Shown piece after piece: positions 19,230 through 26,845 of a stretch of DNA of 64,000 nucleotides (position 1 is the first letter of the stretch; each line of letters starts with the position of its first letter). A program made the position numbers and the translations under genes. A model generated the notes under the pieces. That model was given only the letters and a program-made list of their open reading frames with translations, was not told where the DNA came from and made no database searches. Source of the stretch: Chryseobacterium paludis (GTDB lineage: Bacteria; Bacteroidota; Bacteroidia; Flavobacteriales; Weeksellaceae). Location: positions 4,986,392 to 5,050,391 of the forward strand of contig NZ_CP099966.1 in NCBI RefSeq assembly GCF_025403485.1, read 5' to 3'.

Positions 19230-21161
19230 ATGAAAAAAATATTATTAATCGCTTTTACATCAATAAATATTATTTTTATTGATGCTCAAAAACAGGAGTT
19301 TCTTAATACACCCAAATTTAACGAAGCTGATCTATCAAAACAAAAATCAGTACTTGATGAAAATGCACCCGCAGAAATATTATACAAATCTGTACATTTT
19401 AATATTGATTCAAATAATGGGACTCTTCAAAAAAAAGCTTTTTACAGAGTAAAGATTTATGATAAAGATAAAGCTGAAGACTGGTTAAATCTTGAAATTC
19501 CTCTTTATCAAAATGGCAGTGATAAAGAGTCAGTATCTAGAATTAAAGCATTTACATATAATCTTGAAAATGGGAGTGTTTTAACAACCAAAGTTGATAA
19601 GAGCTCAAAATATAAAAGCAAAGAGAATAAATACATAGAGGTAACCAAGTTTGCATTTCCCAATGTTAAGAATGGTTCGGTTATAGAATATGAATATGAG
19701 GTTACATCTCCATTTACATATGCAATTCCACAAATATTAATTGAATCGGATACTCCTTCATTATACACAGAATATGTATTGGATAGTCCTGCTAATGTAT
19801 CCTATAATGTAAATTACACAGGTTCTCTAAATCCTAAATACAGACAGGTTGAAGAAAAGATGTTGTACGGTACAAATTACAGAACCTATAGATTTGGATA
19901 TGAAAATCTTAAAGGTTTTAAGACGGAAAAGTTTATAAAAAACGATAGAAATTACAGAACTAAAATTAGTGCAGAATTACATTCTACCAATTTTAGAGAG
20001 CTGAAACTATACTCTTCATCGTGGGATAAGATCAAAGACAGATTGTATGAAAATGAAGATTTTGGAGATGAACTAAAAAGAACAAAACTGGCCAAAGAAA
20101 ATATGCCTGCCGGAATTCTAGATTTACATTCAGAGAGTGAAAAAGCTGATGCCATTTTTAAGTATGTTCAAAAGACATTTACGTGGAACAAATATTCTGG
20201 GGTAAGAACAGAAGATGGGATAAAAAAATTATTGGAAACAAAAACAGGAAATGCAGCTGAAATTAACCTTTTTTTAGTAATGATGCTTAGAGAGGCTGGA
20301 TTAAAAGCTGATCCACTATTGATTTCTACAGTAGGTAATGGAATGATCAATCTTGCATCTCCCAATGTTTCGAATTTAAATTTTGTTATTGCAACCGTTA
20401 AATTGGGGGATAATTTTCATTTATATGATGCTACTTCAAAGCAGTCTTCTATTGATATGTTGCCTCCAAGAGATTGGAATGGTCTTGGAATTTTACTTTC
20501 TAAAGATAAAGTACAGCAAATATCCATGACTAATGCAAAGCCTAGTTTTTCTTATCTTACTGCTGTTGCGAAAATGAATGAAGATGGAGGTATTAGTGGA
20601 ACCTATTCTGATAAAGATACAGGAAGTTATGCAATGTCTGCAAAAGAAAGTTATGATGATAATATGGAGAAGTATAAAAAGCAGTATAAAGACAACTTTT
20701 CCATAGATTTTACCAATATAGACTCTAAAGTGCTTGAAAATGGAGATTTTGAAAGTACAATGAACTTTACATCTGAAAACTTAATTGATAGGATAGGTAA
20801 GAAAATGATCATCAATCCAATGCTATTCCTAAATAAAAATTCTAATGAGTTTGATCAGACAGAAGAAAGAAAATATCCGATAGATTTTATTTCAGGATAT
20901 ACAAAAGCTAAGAAAGTGATTTTTGAAATTCCTGAAGGTTATGTGATTGAAGAAATGCCGAAAAATAAAAAAATTGTAACAGATGACAAAGAAATTGAGT
21001 ATAGTTATATGGCTGAGCAAAAAGGGAATAAGTTAGAAGTAACTTCAACGACAAAGGTTCTTAGTCCGGATTATCCCAAAGAATATTATCCTGCATTTAA
21101 ACAAATATGGGGGGTTGCTTCAAAAAGCGAGAACCAGGTTATAAGTTTAATTAAAAAATAA
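19230..21161 (+). CDS. Secreted DUF3857 protein with degenerate transglutaminase-like core
   Basis: A 643-residue paralogue of the preceding protein with signal peptide (cut near IDAQ), DUF3857 domain and transglutaminase-like core. The nucleophile position is lost: the motif that reads GDCKA in the neighbour is GNAAEIN here (Ala342 in place of Cys), and the His position reads LNFVIATV. The acidic motif FHLYDATS remains. It is therefore probably a non-enzymatic partner, scaffold or binding protein for its neighbour. Two-base spacing and a shared terminator make the two one operon. Confidence 0.88.
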   Translation: MKKILLIAFTSINIIFIDAQKQEFLNTPKFNEADLSKQKSVLDENAPAEILYKSVHFNIDSNNGTLQKKAFYRVKIYDKDKAEDWLNLEIPLYQNGSDKESVSRIKAFTYNLENGSVLTTKVDKSSKYKSKENKYIEVTKFAFPNVKNGSVIEYEYEVTSPFTYAIPQILIESDTPSLYTEYVLDSPANVSYNVNYTGSLNPKYRQVEEKMLYGTNYRTYRFGYENLKGFKTEKFIKNDRNYRTKISAELHSTNFRELKLYSSSWDKIKDRLYENEDFGDELKRTKLAKENMPAGILDLHSESEKADAIFKYVQKTFTWNKYSGVRTEDGIKKLLETKTGNAAEINLFLVMMLREAGLKADPLLISTVGNGMINLASPNVSNLNFVIATVKLGDNFHLYDATSKQSSIDMLPPRDWNGLGILLSKDKVQQISMTNAKPSFSYLTAVAKMNEDGGISGTYSDKDTGSYAMSAKESYDDNMEKYKKQYKDNFSIDFTNIDSKVLENGDFESTMNFTSENLIDRIGKKMIINPMLFLNKNSNEFDQTEERKYPIDFISGYTKAKKVIFEIPEGYVIEEMPKNKKIVTDDKEIEYSYMAEQKGNKLEVTSTTKVLSPDYPKEYYPAFKQIWGVASKSENQVISLIKK

Positions 21162-21164
21162 CTA

Positions 21165-21193
21165 AAAAGCTTCTAGTATATAGAAGCTTTTTT
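21165..21193 (+). terminator. Terminator of the DUF3857 pair
   Basis: AAAAGCTTCTA and TAGAAGCTTTT form an 11-bp stem with loop GTATA followed by T, starting four bases after the stop codon. Confidence 0.88.
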
Positions 21194-21194
21194 C

Positions 21195-21202
21195 TATATT
21201 TG
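21195..21202 (+). promoter_or_regulatory. -7 box of the DUF5684-like gene
   Basis: TATATTTG sits directly after the preceding terminator and 24 bases before ATG 21227. A TTG at 21200 that extends the reading frame is part of this box and is not used as start. Confidence 0.6.
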
Positions 21203-21226
21203 ACCAAACCAATAAAAAATAATAAT

Positions 21227-21640
21227 ATGTTAACTCTTTTACAAACAGATCCTTATGATGGGATGGATTCTGCTGCTGCGGCCGGAATTGGAATCGGAAT
21301 GATGATTTTCTATTTAATCATATATCTTTTTTATGGATATTGTATGTATAAAATATTCCAGAAAGCAGGGCGTGAGGATGCTTGGGCTGCTTTTATTCCG
21401 ATTTATAATATAATTGTTCTTCTTGGTATTGTTAAAAAACCAACTTGGTGGATTATCTTATTTTTTATACCATTTGTTAACCTATTTGCCTCTTGGATGG
21501 TTAATGATGGGCTTGCAAAAGGATTTAGCAAAGAAACACCATTGTATACTATTCTTTTATTCTTCTTAGGTTTTATCTTTATTCCGGTATTGGCTTTTAA
21601 TGATGATAAATTTGATAGCCAGAAAGTACCAGCTAGTTAA
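21227..21640 (+). CDS. DUF5684-type small membrane protein
   Basis: A 137-residue protein with four hydrophobic segments (about residues 22-43, 57-70, 75-92, 104-124). The segment GREDAWAAFIPIYNIIVLLGIVKKPTWW is typical of the small membrane family often annotated as DUF5684 or signal-peptidase-associated. I start at ATG 21227 because the upstream TTG start overlaps the promoter box. It is flanked by terminators on both sides, so it is a single-gene unit. Function unknown. Confidence 0.8.
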   Translation: MLTLLQTDPYDGMDSAAAAGIGIGMMIFYLIIYLFYGYCMYKIFQKAGREDAWAAFIPIYNIIVLLGIVKKPTWWIILFFIPFVNLFASWMVNDGLAKGFSKETPLYTILLFFLGFIFIPVLAFNDDKFDSQKVPAS

Positions 21641-21662
21641 GAAAAAAAATGAAAATAATTAT

Positions 21663-21690
21663 AAAACCATTCATCTTTTGAATGGTTTTT
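21663..21690 (+). terminator. Terminator after the DUF5684-like gene
   Basis: AAAACCATTCA and TGAATGGTTTT form an 11-bp stem with loop TCTTT, followed by T. Confidence 0.86.
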
Positions 21691-21714
21691 GTATTCATAT
21701 GAAAAATTTAAAAT

Positions 21715-22539
21715 ATGAAAAACATTATTGCTACTTTAGCGCTATCTTCTTTCTTTGTTTTTTCAGCATGTAAAAAGACAGATCCAAAAGATGCCGGGCA
21801 AACCCAAACGGAGACACAAGAGCCTCAAAAATTTATTGTAGACTCTGTGAAAGTAAATGATTCCACGAAGATCAGTGATTCTCTCTCTGTTCAATATTCT
21901 TCTAAATTCCTTGTTTTTCCAACAATTAAGGATAAAAAGCTTTTAGACAGTATTTATTTTGGTAACAAAGGCATTAATGATTTTTCAAAAGAGGGGCTTC
22001 AGAACCTTTTGCAAAAAGAAAAAAATGAATATTTTGCTTCTATAAAAAAGGATAGTAAAGATTTAGCATCTCTACCTTTCAACCAGGATTGGAATTCAGA
22101 TTTTACGATGACTTTGAAATCCAACAATAATGATTTTATGCATATAGAATATTTGTCGAGCTCTTATGAAGGTGGGGCACATGGTAATTATAATTATGCT
22201 GAAAGAGTTTTTGACCTAAAGAATAATAAAAAAGTTGAGCTTAAGGATATTACCTCAATGCCTAAAAATAAAATGGAAGGTATTTTAATGAAGAATATCA
22301 ATAAACTTAACAGTGGAACTACAGACGCTGATGGAGAAGTGAAAAATTCAGATATGCTTTTAGTTGAAGTGATCCCGGCATCTGATAACTTCTATTTTGA
22401 TGATAAAAATTTATATTTCCACTACAGCCCATATGAAATTGCAGCTTATGCAGCGGGAGATATCGTTATTCCTGTCTCATGGGAGGATTTAAAAGGAACT
22501 TTAATTCCAACATTTAAAGAAAGAATGAAAATTAAATAA
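21715..22539 (+). CDS. DUF3298/RsiV-like lipoprotein
   Basis: A 274-residue lipoprotein: lipobox FSACKK near residue 19, a polar linker, then a domain ending in DUF3298. Diagnostic stretches are SSSYEGGAHGNYNY near residue 150 and FHYSPYEIAAYAAGDIVIPVSWEDL near 240, as in the extracytoplasmic domain of RsiV-type and lysozyme-binding-like proteins. Whether this one binds lysozyme or any ligand is unknown; no sigma factor gene adjoins it. It has its own downstream terminator. Confidence 0.87.
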   Translation: MKNIIATLALSSFFVFSACKKTDPKDAGQTQTETQEPQKFIVDSVKVNDSTKISDSLSVQYSSKFLVFPTIKDKKLLDSIYFGNKGINDFSKEGLQNLLQKEKNEYFASIKKDSKDLASLPFNQDWNSDFTMTLKSNNNDFMHIEYLSSSYEGGAHGNYNYAERVFDLKNNKKVELKDITSMPKNKMEGILMKNINKLNSGTTDADGEVKNSDMLLVEVIPASDNFYFDDKNLYFHYSPYEIAAYAAGDIVIPVSWEDLKGTLIPTFKERMKIK

Positions 22540-22547
22540 GAATAATG

Positions 22548-22573
22548 CTTCCAAATCAGGAAGCATTTTTTAT
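22548..22573 (+). terminator. Terminator of the DUF3298 gene
   Basis: ATGCTTCC and GGAAGCAT, loop AAATCA, followed by six T (stem about 22545-22566). It overlaps the apparent upstream extension of the next frame, which is one reason to start that gene at 22584. Confidence 0.85.
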
Positions 22574-22578
22574 TTTTG
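22571..22578 (+). promoter_or_regulatory. -7 box of the lipid kinase gene
   Basis: TATTTTTG matches TAnnTTTG exactly and ends only five bases before ATG 22584, which predicts a leaderless or nearly leaderless mRNA. Confidence 0.55.
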
Positions 22579-22583
22579 CTCCA

Positions 22584-23435
22584 ATGGAAAAAGTAGCTTT
22601 TATCATCAACCCGTTTTCTGCAAAAAAAAATTATCAGCCATTTCTTAATGAACTGAAGAAAAAGGTTGAAAATCCTCTTTATTATATCTCTGAATCCATT
22701 CAGGGGACTGATGATTTTATTCAGCAATATTTCAATGAAATAGATATTTTTGTTGCGATAGGAGGTGATGGAACTATTTCTACTGTAGCTAGGCAGCTAA
22801 TCAATACCGATAAAATTTTGGCAATTTTCCCTGCAGGTTCAGGGAATGGTTTTTCCAACGAAACCCAGTTTAGCAAGAATTTGGATGAGCTGTTGGAAAA
22901 GATAAAAACCAAGAAATCTAGGAAAATTGATACTTTCACAGTAAATGATAAACTTTCCATTAATGTATCAGGGACAGGGTTTGATGGAAAAGTGGTGAAA
23001 GAATTTGAAAAAACAGATCGTGGTTTCAAAAATTATATTAAGGTTTCACTTAAAACATTCTTTAATTATAAACCGATTAAAGTGAAGTTTACGGATGAAA
23101 AATATCAAGAGTATAATGGCAGATATTTAATGTTGAATATTGCAAATACCCGACAGTTTGGTAATAACGCATATATTGCTCCGAATGCGAGTAAAAGTGA
23201 TGGGTTAGTTGATATGGTTTTGGTTAAAAAGTTTCCATTAACTTATTCCGCATTATTTGCTTACAGGATGTTTACCAAAAAATTGAAAGATGATGATTAT
23301 GTGACTTATCTTCCGGTTTCAGAAATTGAATTTAAGGTCAATACCAAAAACTGGCATTTGGATGGTGAATTCAACAAGATAAAGTCTCCCATTCATGTTA
23401 AAGTTCTTCCTGCCAGCCTCACCATTCTGATTTAA
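22584..23435 (+). CDS. Diacylglycerol kinase family lipid kinase
   Basis: A 283-residue cytoplasmic kinase of the DAGK catalytic/YegS/BmrU group. It begins MEKVAFIINPFSAKKN, has the nucleotide-binding IGGDGTISTVARQL and FPAGSGNGFSNE motifs, and a C-terminal GEFNKIKSPIHVKVLPASL. The frame extends upstream to 22545, but that region is the terminator of the preceding gene, so ATG 22584 is chosen. The lipid substrate cannot be told from sequence. It converges on dctA. Confidence 0.9.
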   Translation: MEKVAFIINPFSAKKNYQPFLNELKKKVENPLYYISESIQGTDDFIQQYFNEIDIFVAIGGDGTISTVARQLINTDKILAIFPAGSGNGFSNETQFSKNLDELLEKIKTKKSRKIDTFTVNDKLSINVSGTGFDGKVVKEFEKTDRGFKNYIKVSLKTFFNYKPIKVKFTDEKYQEYNGRYLMLNIANTRQFGNNAYIAPNASKSDGLVDMVLVKKFPLTYSALFAYRMFTKKLKDDDYVTYLPVSEIEFKVNTKNWHLDGEFNKIKSPIHVKVLPASLTILI

Positions 23436-23489
23436 AATCCCCCAATTCAAATAAGAAAAAATTCTTTTGATAACTTTGAATGCTTTATA

Positions 23490-24770
23490 CTAAACTTCTA
23501 GTTTTTTTTCCATCTCTTGTGGATGATTTAAAGAATATTTCAGCTGATCTTTGTCTAATTGCTTTTCCCAGTTGGCTACGACTACGGTAGCAACTGAATT
23601 ACCAATAACATTGGTTAGAGCTCTACATTCGCTCATAAATTTATCAATTCCAAGGATCAGGGTCATTCCTGCGATCGGAATTTCAGGAACAACAGCTAAT
23701 GTTGCAGCCAAAGTAACAAAACCTGCTCCAGTAACTCCAGCAGCACCTTTAGAGCTTAACATAGCAACAAGTAATAGCATTAATTGTTTCTCAAGAGGTA
23801 AATGAATATTGAGTGCCTGTGCGATAAATAATGAAGCCAGGGTCATATAGATATTTGTGCCATCAAGGTTGAAAGAATAGCCTGTAGGTACTACCAATCC
23901 TACAATTGCTTTTGAGCAACCTGCCTTCTCGAGTTTTTCCATAATTCCCGGAAGGGCAGATTCTGAAGAGCTGGTCCCTAATACCAAAAGGAGCTCTTCT
24001 TTAAGATAATACATTAGTTTAAAAATGCTAAAACCATTGTACCACGCCACTGCACCCAATACCAGGACAACAAATAAAATTGAAGTGATATAGAATGTAC
24101 CCACTAAAAATATGAGATTTAAAACAGAGTGAAGTCCGTATTTTCCAATCGTAAAAGCCATTGCCCCAAAAGCTCCGATAGGGGCTAGCTTCATAAGCAT
24201 ATGAACTATTTTGAAAATAGGAGTTGAAAGATCTTGTAGGAAATTTGTTATTTTCTGGCTTTTCTCTTTTGTAAGAACAAGAGCTACTCCCATTAAAATG
24301 GCAACAAGCAGAACCTGAAGAATATTCTCACCAACCAATGGACTGAACAATGTTTCAGGAATAATATTCATCATAAATCCGGTAAGTGTAGTGTCGTGGG
24401 CTTTCTGCTGATATTGTGAAACATCTCCCGAAAGAGTGGCAGGGTCAATATTTAACCCAGAACCAGGTTGTAAAATGTTTCCAACGATAAGACCGATGAT
24501 CAAGGCTAAAGTTGAAAATGTAAAAAAATAGATCATTGCTTTTACAGCAATTCTACCAACTTTTTTAAGATCAGTCATATGAGCAATTCCCAATGTCAGA
24601 GTAATAAAGATCACTGGAGCAATAATCATTTTTACAAGTTTAATAAAACCATCACCTAATGGTTTCATTTTTTCTCCTAATTCAGGATAAAACCTGCCTA
24701 AAAGTATACCTGCAATGATGGCTATAATTACTTGGAAATAAAGCTGCTGATAAAATTGTTTTGCTTTCAA
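23490..24770 (-). CDS. dctA: C4-dicarboxylate/proton symporter, DctA-like
   Basis: Dicarboxylate/amino acid:cation symporter (DAACS) family, 426 residues with about eight transmembrane helices and two re-entrant loops. The substrate loop [21 protein letters not shown], then [21 protein letters not shown] and [24 protein letters not shown], are close to the DctA type rather than glutamate carriers. It probably imports succinate, fumarate or malate. It is a single gene; the 140 bases upstream, shared with the end of ggt, hold no clear promoter. Confidence 0.88.
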   Translation of the reverse strand: MKAKQFYQQLYFQVIIAIIAGILLGRFYPELGEKMKPLGDGFIKLVKMIIAPVIFITLTLGIAHMTDLKKVGRIAVKAMIYFFTFSTLALIIGLIVGNILQPGSGLNIDPATLSGDVSQYQQKAHDTTLTGFMMNIIPETLFSPLVGENILQVLLVAILMGVALVLTKEKSQKITNFLQDLSTPIFKIVHMLMKLAPIGAFGAMAFTIGKYGLHSVLNLIFLVGTFYITSILFVVLVLGAVAWYNGFSIFKLMYYLKEELLLVLGTSSSESALPGIMEKLEKAGCSKAIVGLVVPTGYSFNLDGTNIYMTLASLFIAQALNIHLPLEKQLMLLLVAMLSSKGAAGVTGAGFVTLAATLAVVPEIPIAGMTLILGIDKFMSECRALTNVIGNSVATVVVANWEKQLDKDQLKYSLNHPQEMEKKLEV

Positions 24771-24910
24771 TGGAGATGTATTACATTATTAAAGGATGAA
24801 AAATAAGAAAAAAATGTTACGATTTGTGATAGATATCATAAAAAATACTCTTTTTTCCTTAATCCATCCTTTTGTATTTTTGTTGAAGGTGCTTATTAAT
24901 AAATAGAAAA

Positions 24911-26599
24911 TTATTCTGTGGCAACAGAATCGTCTCCACGCCCATCTGCAACAGCGTGAATATTTCCATTGTTATCAATGACGATCATTTCTGTCTTTCC
25001 TATCTGTTTTATTTTTTCGATAACATAGTTTTTTGCTTTCAAATCATTAATGGTAGACTCTGGAAAATCATTTTCTACCGTTACGGTCTCTGGAAGCCAC
25101 TGATGGTGAAATTTAGGAGCATTTACAGAGATATTAGCATTTAATTTAAAATCCACCACATCCACAATAGACTGATAAACTGATGTAGCTATCGTTGTTC
25201 CACCAGGTGTTCCAACTACCATAAAAGGTTTTCCGTTTTTTAATAAAATGGTTGGTGTCATTGAAGAAAGCATTCTTTTATTTGGCTGAATAGAATTCGC
25301 TTCACCACCTACAGCTCCAAACATATTTGGAACACCAGGTTTAATTGAGAAATCATCCATCTCGTTATTTAGAAAGAATCCTGCACCAGAAACAAAAACC
25401 TTACTTCCATAATATCCATTAAGGGTTGTAGTAACGGATGCTGCATTTCCATCTTTGTCAATGACTGAAATATGAGTGGTTTCTGTAGATTCTTTAGGTT
25501 GTTTAATGATCTTTCCTACTTCAGAACTTGGAGTTGCCTTTGAGAAACTAAAGCTTTTCCACCTGTTTCTTAGGTAGTCATCAGAAATCAGATAGTTTGT
25601 TTTATCAGCTATAAAATCAGGATCACCCATATATTCTGCTCTGTCTGCATAAGCCCGTCTTTCAGCTTCCACCATGATCTGTACCGCAGGCGTAGAGTTA
25701 AGCTGATATTTTTCCAGATTTTCATAACTGGCCATTCTAAGCATTTGAGCTAGAAGAATCCCCCCACTTGATGGCAGCGGCATAGAAACGACATTGTTTC
25801 CCTTATAGTCGAACTCCAGGGCTTTTCTTTCTGCTACTTTATAATTTTTTAAATCTTCAGAAGTAATTATACCATTTCCTTTTTTCATCTCGGAAACAAT
25901 TAGGTCAGCTGTTTTTCCTTCATAAAAACCTTTGGCTCCCAATTTTTGGATGAGTTTTAAAGTCTCTGCAAGCTCTTTCTGAACCAGTAAATCCCCAGCT
26001 TTCCATGGGGTGTTTTTTACAAAAATAAAGGTTGATTTATTATTTTTTTTAAAACTTTCTTGATGAGTGTTCAGCATATCTGCTTCTTTTTCTGTAATAG
26101 CAAATCCTTTTTCTGCTAGATCAATAGCTGGCTGGATAATTTTATCCATAGGAAGTTTACAGTATTTTAAAGTAGCAAAAAATCCTGCAATGCTTCCGGG
26201 AATACCTACTGCTAATCTGCCGTTTTGAGAAAGATCTGTATTCGCCTTTCCTGTTTTGTCGATATACATGTCCTTTGATGCATTTTTAGGAGCTGTTTCC
26301 CGATAATCTATAGTGAATTTTTCACCATTATTTTTTACACCTACTAAAAAACCACCACCACCGATATTTCCGGCTTGAGGGTATACAACGGCTAGCGCAT
26401 ATTGTGTGGCGACAATAGCATCATAAGCATTTCCACCCAGCTTCATCACTTTTGCGCCCGCTTCACTGGCTAAAGGATGTGCAGAAACCACAACTCCCTT
26501 ATTTTTTACTTTAACTTCTTTTACGATGTTGAAATCGGTAAACTGACTCCAATAAAAATTTGTACTTAGAATTATTGCTGCGAATAATAACTTCTTCAT
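24911..26599 (-). CDS. ggt: Gamma-glutamyltranspeptidase
   Basis: Exported Ntn-hydrolase that cleaves gamma-glutamyl bonds such as in glutathione. Signal peptide about residues 1-19; the precursor is cut autocatalytically before the Thr in ESTETTHISVIDKDG (about residue 375), giving large and small subunits. GGGGFLVG near residue 80 and the oxyanion/substrate stretch of the small subunit (FLNNEMDDF, SSMTPTILL) are intact. 562 residues is normal. Single gene, divergent from the TonB receptor. Confidence 0.95.
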   Translation of the reverse strand: MKKLLFAAIILSTNFYWSQFTDFNIVKEVKVKNKGVVVSAHPLASEAGAKVMKLGGNAYDAIVATQYALAVVYPQAGNIGGGGFLVGVKNNGEKFTIDYRETAPKNASKDMYIDKTGKANTDLSQNGRLAVGIPGSIAGFFATLKYCKLPMDKIIQPAIDLAEKGFAITEKEADMLNTHQESFKKNNKSTFIFVKNTPWKAGDLLVQKELAETLKLIQKLGAKGFYEGKTADLIVSEMKKGNGIITSEDLKNYKVAERKALEFDYKGNNVVSMPLPSSGGILLAQMLRMASYENLEKYQLNSTPAVQIMVEAERRAYADRAEYMGDPDFIADKTNYLISDDYLRNRWKSFSFSKATPSSEVGKIIKQPKESTETTHISVIDKDGNAASVTTTLNGYYGSKVFVSGAGFFLNNEMDDFSIKPGVPNMFGAVGGEANSIQPNKRMLSSMTPTILLKNGKPFMVVGTPGGTTIATSVYQSIVDVVDFKLNANISVNAPKFHHQWLPETVTVENDFPESTINDLKAKNYVIEKIKQIGKTEMIVIDNNGNIHAVADGRGDDSVATE

Positions 26600-26845
26600 A
26601 TCATTTTGTTTTTCCTTGAAGCAAAATTATATATTTTTTAACAAAATTTTCCTTTTCTAACCCATAACTATTAAGTGAAAATAGGGATTTAGTTAAATTT
26701 GTTTCATTTGTACAGAAATGTGGATAATGTTATATTTTGTTTATTATTTGTTAGGTTTAAATAATTATAATTTAATAAAATTGACTTTTAATTGTGTTTA
26801 AATTGTTTTTTAAAGATAATTCATTACTTTTGGAAAAAAAGCAAT
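26600..26845. other. Divergent promoter region between ggt and a TonB receptor
   Basis: An AT-rich gap of 246 bases. It contains the -7 box of the receptor gene near its right end; otherwise I see only A/T tracts and no hairpin or small ORF that I can support. Confidence 0.5.
26825..26832 (+). promoter_or_regulatory. -7 box of the TonB receptor gene
   Basis: TACTTTTG matches TAnnTTTG, 13 bases before ATG 26846, and supports that start over the upstream ATG at 26792. Confidence 0.6.

Noticed and set aside
24771..24910. AAAGGATG/CATCCTTT pairing upstream of dctA
   Set aside because: Arms are about 60 bases apart and only eight bp long; no terminator or riboswitch pattern.
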